64,000 bases of DNA from Pseudomonas sp. GGS8 (GCF_024168645.1 NZ_JALJWF010000001.1:2099001-2163000), one strand, 5' to 3'; positions 19,017-28,675 are shown, numbered from the stretch's first letter. The notes: generated by a model not told the origin, from the sequence alone. A program made the numbers and translations.

Positions 19017-19295
19017 ATGATCGTTAGCTTTAAGTGTTCTGAGACCGAGTACCTGTTTCGCAACGGAAAGACCCGTATGTGGTCAGCCATTCTGAGTGTC
19101 GTGGAACGAAAGCTGACGATGCTTGATGCTGCTGCGGTGCTGATGGACCTTCGATCACCACCAGGCAATCGATTGGAGGCGCTGGAAGGAGATCGAAAAG
19201 GTCAGCACAGCATCCGCATCAACGCTCAATGGCGAATTTGCTTTGTTTGGGGTCTTAACGGACCAGAGAATGTCGAAATCGTCGATTATCACTGA
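19017..19295 (+). CDS. higB: HigB/RelE-type toxin
   Basis: 92-residue toxin of the HigB branch of the RelE superfamily, which cleaves mRNA on the ribosome. Recognisable segments are the early FKCSETEYLF, the loop PPGNRLEALEGDR, HSIRINAQWRICFVW and the C-terminal VEIVDYH; the Arg and Tyr/His positions fit RelE-fold ribonucleases. It precedes the antitoxin gene by 8 nt, the toxin-first order typical of hig loci. The 249 bp upstream are AT-rich against the GC-rich surroundings, suggesting acquisition. The predicted promoter lies in that AT-rich stretch, and no good Shine-Dalgarno is seen. Confidence 0.9.
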   Translation: MIVSFKCSETEYLFRNGKTRMWSAILSVVERKLTMLDAAAVLMDLRSPPGNRLEALEGDRKGQHSIRINAQWRICFVWGLNGPENVEIVDYH

Positions 19296-19303
19296 GGTGA
19301 GCA

Positions 19304-19609
19304 ATGACTAAGAATGGTATGCGCCCGGTTCACCCTGGCGAGATCCTCAAAGAGGAATACCTGGAGCCTCTGAGCCTTACGGCTGCAGCCTTGGCCAGAG
19401 CGTTGAGCGTTTCGACGCCTACGGTGAATGACATCGTGCTTCAGCGTCGAGGTGTCAGTGCCGATATGGCTCTAAGGCTATCTATCTGCCTGGACACGAC
19501 TCCCGAGTTTTGGCTGAACCTGCAATCGACATACGATTTGCGAAAAGCCGAGATCGAACGAGGGGCTGCGATCCGGGATCAGGTTGAGCGGCTCCCGCAC
19601 TGCGCCTGA
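19304..19609 (+). CDS. higA: HigA family antitoxin (XRE type)
   Basis: 101-residue antitoxin with a Cro/C1 helix-turn-helix. RPVHPGEILKEEYLEPLSLT is the HigA signature, followed by AAALARALSVSTPTVNDIV as the HTH and the LSICLDTTPEFWLNLQSTYD segment that contacts the toxin. It neutralises HigB and autorepresses the operon. GAGGTGAGCA lies just before its ATG at 19304, 8 nt after the toxin stop. A strong terminator ends the operon. Confidence 0.93.
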   Translation: MTKNGMRPVHPGEILKEEYLEPLSLTAAALARALSVSTPTVNDIVLQRRGVSADMALRLSICLDTTPEFWLNLQSTYDLRKAEIERGAAIRDQVERLPHCA

Positions 19610-19628
19610 ACCTCTGTTCCTGAACGAA

Positions 19629-19656
19629 CCCCACGCGATAAACGTGGGGTTTTTTT
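19629..19656 (+). terminator. rho-independent terminator of higBA
   Basis: Perfect 7-bp stem CCCCACG / CGTGGGG with a 7-nt loop, then seven T residues, 20 nt after the higA stop. It lies just 6 nt from the convergent BRO-N gene end. Confidence 0.92.
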
Positions 19657-19661
19657 GTCGT

Positions 19662-20183
19662 TCAGAATGCCTGGAGTATTCGTGACGCACGCTTCCACCA
19701 CGGAGCATTGACCATACTTCGCGGTCGTTCCTCATTCGGCAGCAGTTGCGGAACATCCTGCAACCGAATCCACGGCTGGTTATTCCAGTGCAGCAAACTC
19801 AACGACATCTGCGGCCAATTCAGCAGGCTCAGAATCGGGCGTTCGGCTGAGGCGGGTTGCTGGGCGTCTCTGAGGGTTGGGACCACGTCGTGGGTCAGCC
19901 ATTCGCGCAGGCCTCGGTATTCGGGGCAGTAGTGGTAGACCAGTAATGCGTAGACGCCGGATTCGCTGATCAGCAGTGTGTTTTCGATGGTGCCGTGGAT
20001 CAGCATTTGTACGGTTTGGTGTTGGTCGGGATCGAGTTTGCGTAGCGCGCGTTCGTCGAGGAACAGCCTGAGCAATCGGCCGAGGTCGCGGGCGCTGAAC
20101 CAGGGTTGGTTTTCCAGGAGGAGGGCGTGGAGGTGGAGTTTGTGGCGGGTGAATATGTGGGGGATTAGATAGTTTTCGTCCAT
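19662..20183 (-). CDS. BRO-N domain protein (phage antirepressor-like)
   Basis: 173-residue protein whose first about 105 residues form a Bro-N DNA-binding domain: LLENQPWFSARDLGRLL near the start and ISESGVYALLVYHYCPEYRG then LREWLTHDVVPTLRDA at the end of the domain. The C-terminal about 60 residues (NWPQMSLSLLHWNNQPWIRL) look like a second, degenerate repeat of the same WF/RLQDV motif. The start is ATG 20183; the frame is open to 20546 but the upstream part runs through a structured RNA. Bro-N proteins serve as antirepressors in phages. No phage genes surround this one, so it looks domesticated or a remnant. It converges on higBA. Confidence 0.8.
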   Translation of the reverse strand: MDENYLIPHIFTRHKLHLHALLLENQPWFSARDLGRLLRLFLDERALRKLDPDQHQTVQMLIHGTIENTLLISESGVYALLVYHYCPEYRGLREWLTHDVVPTLRDAQQPASAERPILSLLNWPQMSLSLLHWNNQPWIRLQDVPQLLPNEERPRSMVNAPWWKRASRILQAF

Positions 20184-20240
20184 GGTGCAGTTCTCGGGAT
20201 CAAATGAAGAAAACTGCCTCTGATCGTCGCCAAACGAAAA

Positions 20241-20322
20241 GGATGGCAGCCATGCGCGGGTTGGCGAACCGGTGACGCCCGAAAACCGGCAGACCCGAAG
20301 GTCTCCCACGCATAGCCGCCAT
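20241..20322 (-). ncRNA. candidate C4-type antisense RNA upstream of BRO-N gene
   Basis: Read on the minus strand, an outer stem joins about 20306-20322 (GGCGGCTATGCG side) to 20242-20260 (GCGCATGGCTGCC side). It encloses two hairpins: AGACC-UUCG-GGUCU at 20304-20291 and CCGGU...ACCGG at 20289-20269. This three-way junction, with GGGAGACCUUCGGGUCUGCC and a CACCGGUUCGCCAACC stretch, is how I remember the C4 RNA of phages P1/P7 and P4-like prophages, which represses the downstream antirepressor. The leader before the BRO-N start has complements in the right antiparallel order: TTGGCGA (20233-20227) to TCGCCAA (20267-20261), and GGCAG (20218-20214) to CTGCC (20292-20288). A covariance-model search is needed to prove membership. 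Confidence 0.68.
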
Positions 20323-20504
20323 AATTCGAGATGGGAACAAATTCCTCGGTCGAATGTGGTCGCGGTGCGTCGGGGTCTTCCGGGTCGCCAAACCCAGAGC
20401 TGAACATTCAGCTGGGGATGAGCATAGAAACTGGAGGCCTTACGACGCAATCGGACGGCGGTGTGATTTTTGTAGGACGTTGCCGAGATGGTGGCGGGGC
20501 GGAA

Positions 20505-20583
20505 GATCAAAAGATCGCAGCCTTCGGCAGCTCCTACAGAAAACATTGAATGATCGTTCCCACGCAGAGCACGGGAACGATCA
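20505..20583. repeat. two short REP-like elements
   Basis: 20505-20538 is a copy of the Pseudomonas repeat with GATCGCAGCCTTCGGCAGC and flanking ATC/CTACA. 20550-20583 is a different palindrome, TGATCGTTCCC ... GGGAACGATCA (11-bp arms), related to the larger repeat at 55510-55617. The remainder of the gap between the BRO-N and ubiK genes (20323-20504) shows nothing recognisable. Confidence 0.7.
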
Positions 20584-20585
20584 GG

Positions 20586-20852
20586 TTACTCGGCGTCAGC
20601 AACTGGATTGAGCTTCGCTTCCAGCTCCGCCACTTTCGCCTCAAGGCTCTCCAGCCGGGCCCGGGTCCGTGCCAGTACGACCATCTGGCTGTCGAATTCT
20701 TCCCGGCTCACCAGGTCCAGCTTGCTGAAGCCGCTCTGCAGCAGGGCCTTGAACTGGCTTTCGATTTCGCTTTTCGGCAGTGGGGTGTCGCCGCTGAAGA
20801 GGCGGGAGGCGGTGCCGCTCAGGGCGTCGAGGAAGTCTTTGGGCGCGAGCAT
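20586..20852 (-). CDS. ubiK: ubiquinone biosynthesis accessory factor UbiK (BMFP domain)
   Basis: 88-residue membrane-fusogenic (BMFP/YqiC) family protein. An N-terminal amphipathic helix (PKDFLDALSGTASRLF) is followed by a C-terminal coiled coil (about 48-83, LARTRARLESLEAKVAELEA) that trimerises. UbiK binds UbiJ and lipids and supports late aerobic ubiquinone-8/9 synthesis. ATG 20852 gives the usual length. It is divergent from glnK across the 417-bp regulatory region described below. Confidence 0.88.
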   Translation of the reverse strand: MLAPKDFLDALSGTASRLFSGDTPLPKSEIESQFKALLQSGFSKLDLVSREEFDSQMVVLARTRARLESLEAKVAELEAKLNPVADAE

Positions 20853-20923
20853 GGGAAATGTCCTGTCAACAATGGCGCGCAGTGTACCACGCAGTGTCTA
20901 TAGTCAATCTCGGCGGCTTGGAT

Positions 20924-20971
20924 GCACGCTTTTCGCGCATGCGAGTGGACAGCCGCGCACTGTTGTTGTGC
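20924..20971. promoter_or_regulatory. tandem NtrC-binding sites (enhancer) upstream of glnK
   Basis: GCAC-N7-GTGC at 20957-20971 has the exact NtrC dyad spacing (consensus TGCACC-N5-GGTGCA). GCAC-N7-GCGC at 20924-20938 is a one-mismatch copy. Their starts are 33 bp apart, three helical turns, so both lie on one face of the DNA. They are 76 and 109 nt upstream of a sigma54 -24/-12 element. Confidence 0.75.
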
Positions 20972-21046
20972 GTAACTGTGGCGTCAATCGGCTGGAGGGG
21001 CCTGCGGTAGCGGCCAAGGGCTTGAAATTAATGGGTTTTGGATAGA

Positions 21047-21062
21047 TGGCAAGCTTTCTGCT
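21047..21062 (+). promoter_or_regulatory. sigma54 (-24/-12) promoter for glnK-amtB
   Basis: TGGCAAGCTTTCTGCT matches TGGCACR-N4-TTGCW, with the invariant GG and GC separated by exactly 10 nt. Transcription should start near 21073-21076, leaving a leader of about 195 nt before glnK ATG 21270. The leader shows no other clear element, and no competing sigma70 box was convincing. Confidence 0.75.
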
Positions 21063-21152
21063 TAGTCGCTGGTGACCCATGCACTGATGCAGTCGCTGTG
21101 ACGAATGCAGTGCGCCAAGCGGAACGGGGGAAGTTTCGTGCGGAGTGGTTAG

Positions 21153-21608
<456 letters not shown>

Positions 21609-21643
21609 GCCGCCACAAACCCAACGCCCCAGGAGAAAACAAA

Positions 21644-22981
21644 ATGACTCTGCGTAAATTCGCAGGGCTAGGAGCCCTGTTGTCCATCGTAATGCCTGGC
21701 CTGGCCATGGCGGCAGATCCGGTGGCGCCTCCAGTCCTCAATTCCGGCGATACCGCCTGGATGATGACCTCGACAGCCCTTGTGCTGTTCATGACCATCC
21801 CCGGCCTCGCGCTGTTCTACGGCGGCATGGTTCGTTCCAAAAACGTTCTTTCGTTGATGATGCAATGCTTCGCCATTACCGGCCTGGTCACCATTCTGTG
21901 GTTCCTTTACGGCTACAGCATGGCGTTTGACACAACGGGTATGGAAGCCAACGTCGTCAACCTCAATTCGTTTGTCGGTAGCTTCGCCAAGGCGTTCCTC
22001 GCCGGCATCACGCCTACCAGCATTACCGGCCCTGCGGCGCTGTTTCCCGAGGCGGTGTTTGTCACCTATCAGATGACCTTCGCCATCATCACCCCCGCGC
22101 TGATCGTCGGTGCTTTCGCCGAGCGGATGAAGTTCTCCGCAATGCTGGTGTTCATGGGGATCTGGTTCACCCTGGTTTACGCGCCGATTGCGCACATGGT
22201 CTGGAGCGGTCCGGGTTCGCTGTTGGGCGACTGGGGCGTGCTCGACTTCGCCGGCGGCACCGTGGTGCATATCAACGCCGGTGTGGCCGGTCTGATTGCC
22301 TGCCTGGTACTGGGCAAGCGTAAAGGTTTCCCGACCACCCCGATGGCTCCGCACAACCTCGGCTATACCCTGATGGGCGCTGCGATGTTGTGGGTCGGCT
22401 GGTTCGGTTTCAACGCAGGTTCCGCTGCTGCTGCCAACGGCACTGCCGGCATGGCGATGCTGGTGACTCAGATCGCTACCGCCGCAGCAGCCCTGGGCTG
22501 GATGTTTGCCGAGTGGCTGACCCACGGTAAACCGAGCGCACTGGGTATCGCTTCGGGCGTGGTTGCCGGTCTGGTTGCGATCACTCCGGCGGCGGGTACC
22601 GTTGGCCCGATGGGCTCGATGATCATCGGTCTGGCGGCGGGCGTGGTGTGCTTCTTCTGCGCCACGACGCTGAAACGCAAAATGGGTTACGACGACTCCC
22701 TCGACGCCTTCGGTGTGCACGGCATCGGCGGTATCCTCGGCGCGATCCTGACCGGTGTGTTCGCGGCACCGTCCCTGGGTGGTTTCGGCACCGTCACCGA
22801 CATCGCGGCTCAAGTCTGGATTCAGTGCAAAGGCGTGGGCTTCACGGTGATCTACACCGCGATCGTCACCTTCATCATCCTCAAGGTGCTGGACGCTGTC
22901 ATGGGTCTGCGCATCACCGAGGAAGAAGAAGCAGTCGGCATCGATCTGGCGCTGCACAACGAACGCGGCTACAACTTGTAA
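21644..22981 (+). CDS. amtB: ammonium transporter
   Basis: 445-residue Amt/Rh channel. A cleaved N-terminal signal (MTLRKFAGLGALLSIVMPGLAMA) precedes 11 membrane helices. Signatures are FYGGMVRSKNVLS near the start, the family motif DFAGGTVVHINAGVAGLIA with the first pore histidine, and DDSLDAFGVHGIGGILGA with the second. GlnK binds the cytoplasmic face and blocks it when nitrogen is replete, consistent with the glnK-amtB operon. A terminator follows. Confidence 0.96.
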   Translation: MTLRKFAGLGALLSIVMPGLAMAADPVAPPVLNSGDTAWMMTSTALVLFMTIPGLALFYGGMVRSKNVLSLMMQCFAITGLVTILWFLYGYSMAFDTTGMEANVVNLNSFVGSFAKAFLAGITPTSITGPAALFPEAVFVTYQMTFAIITPALIVGAFAERMKFSAMLVFMGIWFTLVYAPIAHMVWSGPGSLLGDWGVLDFAGGTVVHINAGVAGLIACLVLGKRKGFPTTPMAPHNLGYTLMGAAMLWVGWFGFNAGSAAAANGTAGMAMLVTQIATAAAALGWMFAEWLTHGKPSALGIASGVVAGLVAITPAAGTVGPMGSMIIGLAAGVVCFFCATTLKRKMGYDDSLDAFGVHGIGGILGAILTGVFAAPSLGGFGTVTDIAAQVWIQCKGVGFTVIYTAIVTFIILKVLDAVMGLRITEEEEAVGIDLALHNERGYNL

Positions 22982-22991
22982 GCACGCCTAT

Positions 22992-23023
22992 AAAAAAATG
23001 CCCGGCTTGCCGGGCATTTTTTT
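22992..23023 (+). terminator. rho-independent terminator of glnK-amtB
   Basis: Stem ATGCCCGG / CCGGGCAT with a CTTG loop, flanked by A7 and T7 so it can act in both directions, starting 11 nt after the amtB stop. Confidence 0.92.
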
Positions 23024-23194
23024 GTCTTGGTTTTGTCAGTGATGGAAAGGCTGAAAGGTTTTTTCATATACGTTCAGGGGCGTTTACAACGGGTGTTTTT
23101 CTGCGGCCAATGGCTTACACGATTGAAGGAATATTAGGGCCTTTGTTTTTTCCCAGAGCGCGCTAGAATGCGCCCCGAACGTGCGGAGAACTGT

Positions 23195-23620
23195 ATGTGG
23201 CAACAGACTCTGATTACCCTGCGGGCACGGCCCCGGGGCTTTCATCTGGTAACGGACGAGTTACTCGCCGGCTTGCCTGAACTCAAGGCATGTCGGGTCG
23301 GTCTGTTGCATTTGTGGCTACAGCATACCTCGGCGTCGTTGACCATCAACGAGAACGCCGATCCGGCGGTACGTCGCGACTTCGAACGATTTTTCAATCG
23401 TCTGATCCCACAAGGAGCGGACGACTATGAGCATAACGACGAAGGCCAGGACGACCTCCCGGCGCACTTCAAGGCCAGCGTGCTTGGCTGTCAGCTCAGT
23501 TTGCCGATCTCGGCAGGCCGACTGGCGTTGGGAACCTGGCAAGGCGTTTATCTGGGCGAGCACCGTGATCATGGCGGTGCCCGTAAAGTCCTCGCCACCG
23601 TGCACGGTGAAGGGGCATAA
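23195..23620 (+). CDS. YjbQ family (UPF0047) protein
   Basis: 141-residue member of the YjbQ/UPF0047 family, a small trimeric beta-alpha fold with reported secondary thiamine-phosphate synthase activity in E. coli. Conserved stretches are [19 protein letters not shown], the [11 protein letters not shown] strand with the metal-ligand histidine, and [17 protein letters not shown] 23195 follows GCGGAGA; the ATG at 23168 is too far upstream and has no good ribosome-binding site. It is alone on its strand with sutA 102 nt downstream. The physiological role is unresolved. Confidence 0.85.
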   Translation: MWQQTLITLRARPRGFHLVTDELLAGLPELKACRVGLLHLWLQHTSASLTINENADPAVRRDFERFFNRLIPQGADDYEHNDEGQDDLPAHFKASVLGCQLSLPISAGRLALGTWQGVYLGEHRDHGGARKVLATVHGEGA

Positions 23621-23722
23621 ACCGCTGGTCACCAGCGGTGGTTGAATTTTTTCCGGCGGCCTTCGACAGATGGCGAAGCTGGGCTATAACTAATCTGCTT
23701 TTCGCAAGTCATGAGGTAGAAC

Positions 23723-24046
23723 ATGAGCGACGATGATCTGGAAAACGACGACCTCGAAGTAGGCGACGACGACGAAACCGAAGAAGGCCTTGAAGCAGCG
23801 GCAGAAGACGTCGCTGAAGACGATGGCGGCGATGTGCCCGTTCCGACTGCCAAAGGCAAAGCCAAGGCTGCAGTATCGGTCGATGAGCTGCCGAGTGTCG
23901 AAGCCAAGAACAAGGAACGCGATGCCCTGGCCAAGGCCATGGAAGAGTTTCTGGCACGGGGCGGCAAGGTGCAGGAAGTGGAGGCCAATGTGGTCGCCGA
24001 TCCTCCCAAGAAGCCTGACAACAAGTACGGCAGCCGGCCTATCTAA
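23723..24046 (+). CDS. sutA: RNA polymerase-associated factor SutA
   Basis: 107-residue acidic, mostly disordered protein. The N-terminal about 55 residues are Asp/Glu-rich (MSDDDLENDDLEVGDDDETE), a central helix (ERDALAKAMEEFLARGGKVQ) follows, and a basic tail ends KKPDNKYGSRPI. This matches SutA of P. aeruginosa, which binds the RNA polymerase beta subunit and sustains transcription, especially of rRNA, in slow-growing cells. ATG 23723 has GAGGTAGA upstream. A strong terminator ends a single-gene unit. Identification is from remembered sequence features and locus position. Confidence 0.85.
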   Translation: MSDDDLENDDLEVGDDDETEEGLEAAAEDVAEDDGGDVPVPTAKGKAKAAVSVDELPSVEAKNKERDALAKAMEEFLARGGKVQEVEANVVADPPKKPDNKYGSRPI

Positions 24047-24066
24047 GCGCCTGCTTCCTGCTTGCT

Positions 24067-24097
24067 GAAAAAGCCCGCCGTCGCTGCGGGCTTTTTC
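24067..24097 (+). terminator. rho-independent terminator of sutA
   Basis: 12-bp stem GAAAAAGCCCGC / GCGGGCTTTTTC with a 7-nt loop, about 20 nt past the sutA stop. A- and T-rich on both sides, so probably bidirectional. Confidence 0.9.
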
Positions 24098-24137
24098 ATT
24101 CGAGCTACAAAAAATTATTTGAGCTGAATGCAACCCC

Positions 24138-24229
24138 CTGTGGGAGCGGGATTGCCCGCGATAGCGGTTTATCAAGCAATATCAATGTTGGATGCAACGG
24201 CCTCATCGCGGGCAAGCCCGCTCCCACAG
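24138..24229. repeat. REP doublet
   Basis: Arms 24138-24162 and 24205-24229 are near-perfect inverted copies of the GGGAGCGGGxTTGCCCGCG unit between two convergent genes. The spacer (ATCAATGTTGGATG...) is shared with the repeat at 6118-6226. Confidence 0.88.
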
Positions 24230-24238
24230 ATTGTTGTG

Positions 24239-24946
24239 TCAGGCTGAGGCAGCATTCCAGCGGGCGAGCAGCGCAGGCAACTCAGTCAAACTGCGAATCT
24301 CGGCATCCGGCACCTTCTCGGCTTCCCACGCTTTGCCCGTCGGGTTAAACCAGATTGCCCGCAACCCCGCCTGCTGGGCACCGGCAATGTCATCGCCGGG
24401 ATGGTCGCCGATATGCACCGCGGTCTCGCCGGTCGCGCCGCCACGGCGCAGCGCTTCATGAAACAGTCGCGCATCCGGTTTGGCGATGCCGATGTCTTCG
24501 GCGCACAGGGCAAACTTGAAGTAATCCGCCAGGCCCAGTCGGCGTACATCGGCGTTGCCGTTGGTTACTACACCGAGGGCGTAGTGCTTGGCCAGCGTCT
24601 CCAGCGTTGGCTCGACTTCGGGGAATACTTCCAGCTGATGCCGGGCATGCAGAAACACTTCAAAACTTTGATCAGCCAGGTCTGAGGCTTGACCATGGTC
24701 GTAACCTGCCTCTTCCAGAGCATGAAAAAGCACCCGCCGACGCAGCGCGCTGATACGGTGCTTGAGGCTCGGCTCGTTGCTCAACACCCGCTCGCGAATC
24801 GACCACAAATGCTCCACCGGCACCGCGCCCAGGTTCGGCGCATGCTCGGTCAGCCATTCACGCAATATGGCTTCGGCGGTGGCGATTACCGGGGCGGTGT
24901 CCCACAGGGTGTCGTCGAGGTCGAAGGTGATCAGTTGGATGGTCAT
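24239..24946 (-). CDS. HAD family hydrolase (YigB-like)
   Basis: 235-residue haloacid dehalogenase-superfamily phosphatase. Motif I is FDLDDTLWD (nucleophile D9, acid D11), motif II is GVVTNGN and motifs III/IV are IAKPDARLF and [17 protein letters not shown]; a helical C1 cap is inserted after motif I. Context matches YigB of gammaproteobacteria, an FMN phosphatase in E. coli encoded in the same dapF-yigA-xerC-yigB order. It overlaps xerC by 4 nt (ATGA), so it is translationally coupled as the last gene of the lptM-lysA-dapF operon. Confidence 0.9.
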   Translation of the reverse strand: MTIQLITFDLDDTLWDTAPVIATAEAILREWLTEHAPNLGAVPVEHLWSIRERVLSNEPSLKHRISALRRRVLFHALEEAGYDHGQASDLADQSFEVFLHARHQLEVFPEVEPTLETLAKHYALGVVTNGNADVRRLGLADYFKFALCAEDIGIAKPDARLFHEALRRGGATGETAVHIGDHPGDDIAGAQQAGLRAIWFNPTGKAWEAEKVPDAEIRSLTELPALLARWNAASA

Positions 24947-25842
24947 GAATCATCGCCTTTAATGCGTTTGGCCCGTGGATGGGCGCTGTCGTAGACCGTC
25001 GCCAGGTGCTGGAAGTCCAGGTGGGTATAGATCTGGGTGGTCTTGATGTCCGAGTGGCCGAGCAGTTCCTGCACGGCGCGCAGGTCTTGCGAGGACTCCA
25101 GCAAATGGCTGGCGAAAGAGTGTCGCAACATGTGCGGGTGCAGGTTCTGCCCCAGCTCGCGCTCGCCAGCGGCTTTGACCCGCACCTGAATCGCCCGAGG
25201 ACCGAGGCGCCGGCCTTGCTGGCTGACAAACACCGCGTCATCCGCCGGGTTGGTCATGGCCCGCAACGGCAACCATAGTTCCAATGCTTCGCGAGCCTTT
25301 TTACCCACTGGCAACAGCCGGGTCTTGCTGCCTTTACCGAGGACCTGGACCATGCCATCAGCCAGGTCCAGCTGATCAAGGTTGAGCCCGGTCAGCTCCG
25401 AAAGCCGCAAGCCGGAGGAGTAGAACAACTCCAGAATCGCCTGATCCCGACGCGCCAGAAAGTCATCCTCAACCGCGCCCTCCAGCAGTTGCAACGCGCG
25501 GTCGGTGTCGAGGGTTTTCGGCAGGCGGCGTTCGCCCTTGGGCGGTGCCAGGCCGTTGGCCGGGTCGTGTTCGCACAGACCTTCGCGGTTCAGATAGTGG
25601 TAGAGCCCGCGCACTGCCGAGAGCAGCCGTGCCAGGCTGCGGGACGATTGGCCTTGAGCATGCAGGCGAGCAACCAGGCTGCGCAGGCGCTGGATATCCA
25701 GCGCGGCCCAGCTACCGATGTTTTGTTTGACGCACCAGCCCAGCACTTTGTCGAGGTCGCGGCGGTAGGCGTACAGCGTATGAGGCGACACCTGCCGCTC
25801 ACTGCGCAGGTGTTCGCAGTAAGCGTCCAGTTGCCGTTCCAC
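24943..25842 (-). CDS. xerC: tyrosine recombinase XerC
   Basis: 299-residue site-specific recombinase that, with XerD, resolves chromosome dimers at dif. An N-terminal SAM-like core-binding domain (to about 100) is followed by the catalytic domain with R in [12 protein letters not shown], HxxR in [12 protein letters not shown], and the second His plus nucleophile Tyr in [16 protein letters not shown]. Length is normal. In Pseudomonas this gene was also called sss. It starts 2 nt after the DUF484 stop and overlaps the HAD gene. Confidence 0.96.
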   Translation of the reverse strand: MERQLDAYCEHLRSERQVSPHTLYAYRRDLDKVLGWCVKQNIGSWAALDIQRLRSLVARLHAQGQSSRSLARLLSAVRGLYHYLNREGLCEHDPANGLAPPKGERRLPKTLDTDRALQLLEGAVEDDFLARRDQAILELFYSSGLRLSELTGLNLDQLDLADGMVQVLGKGSKTRLLPVGKKAREALELWLPLRAMTNPADDAVFVSQQGRRLGPRAIQVRVKAAGERELGQNLHPHMLRHSFASHLLESSQDLRAVQELLGHSDIKTTQIYTHLDFQHLATVYDSAHPRAKRIKGDDS

Positions 25843-25844
25843 GA

Positions 25845-26570
25845 TCAGCGTACCGAGCGCAGGGAATTGTTGACCCGTGGCAGCACGCGGCCCATGACTT
25901 CGGCGATGTAGCTGAGGAACAATGTGCCCACCGAACTCTTGTAGTGCTGCGGATCGCGGCTGGCGATGGCCAGGATGCCATGAATACCCAGGTGGCTGAT
26001 GGCGACGACGGCCGTGGAGCCGATCTGTTTGCGCTGTTCTTCGCCAAACAGGAAGTCCAGCTCATGCTCACGCAGGCTGCCACTGACGCTTTTGTCCTCC
26101 GAGAGCAGGCCGCCGATGGCCGTTTGTGCCTCGGCGTGGGTGGCCCAGCGGCCTACCGGCATCGGGTTGTCGCCCAACAGGATCAGGCTGACGAAGGGCA
26201 CCTGGAAATCCTGGCGCAGGCTGTCTTCGACACCGATCACCACGTCTTCCAGACTGGTCGCGTCCATCAACGTGAGAATCAGACGGCGGGTCTTGTCGAA
26301 CAGGCGATCGTTGTCGCGGGCCACGTCCATCAAGTGCGAGAGGCGATGACGCAACTCGATGTTGCGGTCGCGCAGAATCGTCATCTGGCGTTCGACCAGC
26401 GAAATGGTGTCGCCGCGCTGGTGCGGAATGCGCAGAGCCGGGAGCAGTTCTTCATGCGCGATGAAGAAATCCGGATGAGCCTCCAGGTACGCGGCAATCG
26501 CCGCCGCCTCAAGGCTTTCGGAAGGGGATTCGTCGGGCTGTAGGGCGGGAACCTGGGGCTTGTCGGTCAT
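25845..26570 (-). CDS. DUF484 family protein (YigA-like)
   Basis: 241-residue cytosolic protein with a GAF-like domain. The family hallmark is [20 protein letters not shown] near the N-terminus, then a coiled-coil segment ([20 protein letters not shown]) and the GAF-type fold to the end. Function is unknown, but the gene is conserved between dapF and xerC across gammaproteobacteria, as here: 13 nt after dapF and 2 nt before xerC. Confidence 0.88.
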   Translation of the reverse strand: MTDKPQVPALQPDESPSESLEAAAIAAYLEAHPDFFIAHEELLPALRIPHQRGDTISLVERQMTILRDRNIELRHRLSHLMDVARDNDRLFDKTRRLILTLMDATSLEDVVIGVEDSLRQDFQVPFVSLILLGDNPMPVGRWATHAEAQTAIGGLLSEDKSVSGSLREHELDFLFGEEQRKQIGSTAVVAISHLGIHGILAIASRDPQHYKSSVGTLFLSYIAEVMGRVLPRVNNSLRSVR

Positions 26571-26583
26571 GGATTTGGCTCAC

Positions 26584-27414
26584 TCAAAGACGCACTTGTC
26601 CTTCGTATACGCGTACTGCCGGGCCGGTCATCATGACCGGTTGGCCAGGGCCTGCCCATTCAATGGACAGACGCCCGCCGGGCAGGTCGATCAATAGCGG
26701 CGAATCCATCCACCCCTGGCTGATCGCGGCCACTGCGGCAGCACAGGCGCCGGTTCCGCAGGCCTGGGTTTCCCCGGCCCCGCGTTCCCAGACGCGCAAC
26801 TGCGCGCGGTTCCGGTCGATGACCTGGAGAAAACCGACATTGACCCGTGCCGGGAAGCGCGGGTGATGTTCGATTTTCGGCCCCAGTTCATGCACCGGTG
26901 CTTTATTGATGTCGCTGACCCGCAATACGGCATGGGGGTTGCCCATGGACACCGCAGCCAGTTCGACCATGGTGCCGTCGACGTCGACCTGATAGCTCAG
27001 GGCCTGGCTCGGGGCTTCGAACGGAATCTCGGCCGGCACCAGGCGCGGGGCGCCCATGTTGACACTGATTTGGCCATCGTTGCGGATGTCCAGTTCGATG
27101 ATGCCGCTTTTGGTCTCGACGCGAATCTGCCGCTTGGCGGTCAGGCGCTTGTCGAGCACGAAGCGGGCGAAGCAGCGTGCGCCGTTGCCGCACTGTTCCA
27201 CCTCGGAGCCATCGGCGTTGAAGATCCGATAGCGGAAATCCACATCCGGGTTGCTGGGCGCCTCAACGATCAGCAATTGGTCGAACCCGATGCCGGTGTG
27301 CCGATCGCCCCATTGCTTGGCATGCTTGGGCAGAATGTGCGCGTGCTGGCTGACCAGGTCGAGAACCATGAAGTCATTGCCCAGGCCGTGCATCTTGGTA
27401 AAACGCAGCAGCAT
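26584..27414 (-). CDS. dapF: diaminopimelate epimerase
   Basis: 276-residue PLP-independent epimerase converting LL- to meso-diaminopimelate for lysine and peptidoglycan. The two catalytic cysteines are in EQCGNGARC (about residue 73) and [11 protein letters not shown] (about 217). I set the start at ATG 27414 ([15 protein letters not shown]), the family N-terminus; the frame extends 33 nt further but runs into the lysA stop region. It is 4 nt from lysA, so DapF's product is consumed by the enzyme of the adjacent gene. Confidence 0.97.
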   Translation of the reverse strand: MLLRFTKMHGLGNDFMVLDLVSQHAHILPKHAKQWGDRHTGIGFDQLLIVEAPSNPDVDFRYRIFNADGSEVEQCGNGARCFARFVLDKRLTAKRQIRVETKSGIIELDIRNDGQISVNMGAPRLVPAEIPFEAPSQALSYQVDVDGTMVELAAVSMGNPHAVLRVSDINKAPVHELGPKIEHHPRFPARVNVGFLQVIDRNRAQLRVWERGAGETQACGTGACAAAVAAISQGWMDSPLLIDLPGGRLSIEWAGPGQPVMMTGPAVRVYEGQVRL

Positions 27415-27418
27415 GGGT

Positions 27419-28666
27419 TTACTCCGGCAGCAGGCTTTCGCCAGCAAACAACTCGGCTACCGTCTCGCGGCGACGCACTTCAAATGCCTGATCACCGTCC
27501 ACCAACACTTCAGCGGCGCGGCCGCGGGTGTTGTAGTTGGAACTCATGACAAACCCGTAGGCACCGGCCGAATGCACGGCCAGCAGATCGCCTTCCTCCA
27601 GCGCCAGCTGACGGTCCTTGGCCAGGAAGTCGCCGGTTTCGCAGATCGGGCCGACGATGTCGTAGGCACGCGCCGCGGTATCGCGAGGGCGTACGGCGGT
27701 AACGTCCATCCAGGCCTGGTACAGCGCCGGGCGGATCAGGTCGTTCATGGCCGCATCGACGATGGCGAAGTCTTTGTGTTCGGTGTGCTTGAGGTACTCG
27801 ACCTGAGTCAGCAGCACACCGGCGTTGGCGACGATAAAGCGGCCTGGCTCGAACACCAGCGCCAGGTCACGACCGTCGAGACGTTCGCGCACGGCCTTGA
27901 TGTAGTCGGCGGCCAATGGCGGCTCTTCATCGCGATAACGCACGCCCAGACCGCCGCCGAGATCGATGTGGCGCAGGTAGATGCCGCAATCGCCGAGGCG
28001 GTCGACCAGGCCCAGCAGGCGGTCGAGGGCATCGATGAAGGGCGGCAGGGTGGTCAGTTGCGAGCCGATGTGGCAATCGACGCCGACCACTTCCAGGTTA
28101 GGCAGTTGCGCGGCGCGGACGTACACGTCTTCGGCGTCGGCGATGGCGATGCCGAACTTGTTCTCTTTGAGACCGGTGGAAATGTACGGGTGCGTCCCGG
28201 CATCGACGTCCGGGTTGACGCGCAGCGAGATCGGCGCGCGAACGCCCAGCTCGGCGGCGACTACTTGCAGACGCTCGAGCTCGTCGGTGGATTCGACGTT
28301 GAAGCAGTGCACGCCGACTTCCAGGGCGCGACGCATGTCGTCACGGGTCTTGCCGACACCGGAGAACACGATCTTTTCGGGGCTGCCGCCAGCGGCCAGG
28401 ACACGTTCCAGTTCGCCACGGGAAACGATGTCGAAACCGGCGCCCAAACGGGCCAGGACATTCAGTACACCCAGGTTGGAGTTGGCCTTGACCGCAAAGC
28501 AGACCAGGTGCGACGTGCCGGCCAGCGCATCGGCGTAAGCCAGGTACTGGGCTTCGATGTGGGCTCGGGAGTAGACGTAGGTCGGTGTACCAAAGCGTTC
28601 GGCGATGGCGGACAGGGCAACACCTTCCGCGAACAGCTCACCGTCACGGTAGTTAAAAGCGTCCAT
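27419..28666 (-). CDS. lysA: diaminopimelate decarboxylase
   Basis: 415-residue fold-type III PLP decarboxylase making L-lysine from meso-DAP. The PLP lysine is in [16 protein letters not shown] (about residue 58). [12 protein letters not shown] and the [14 protein letters not shown] glycine/phosphate loop follow, with active-site Cys in [11 protein letters not shown] and Tyr in [15 protein letters not shown] 28666 lies 9 nt after lptM. It is a middle gene of the lptM-lysA-dapF-DUF484-xerC-HAD operon. Confidence 0.97.
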   Translation of the reverse strand: MDAFNYRDGELFAEGVALSAIAERFGTPTYVYSRAHIEAQYLAYADALAGTSHLVCFAVKANSNLGVLNVLARLGAGFDIVSRGELERVLAAGGSPEKIVFSGVGKTRDDMRRALEVGVHCFNVESTDELERLQVVAAELGVRAPISLRVNPDVDAGTHPYISTGLKENKFGIAIADAEDVYVRAAQLPNLEVVGVDCHIGSQLTTLPPFIDALDRLLGLVDRLGDCGIYLRHIDLGGGLGVRYRDEEPPLAADYIKAVRERLDGRDLALVFEPGRFIVANAGVLLTQVEYLKHTEHKDFAIVDAAMNDLIRPALYQAWMDVTAVRPRDTAARAYDIVGPICETGDFLAKDRQLALEEGDLLAVHSAGAYGFVMSSNYNTRGRAAEVLVDGDQAFEVRRRETVAELFAGESLLPE

Positions 28667-28675
28667 GGCGTTCCC

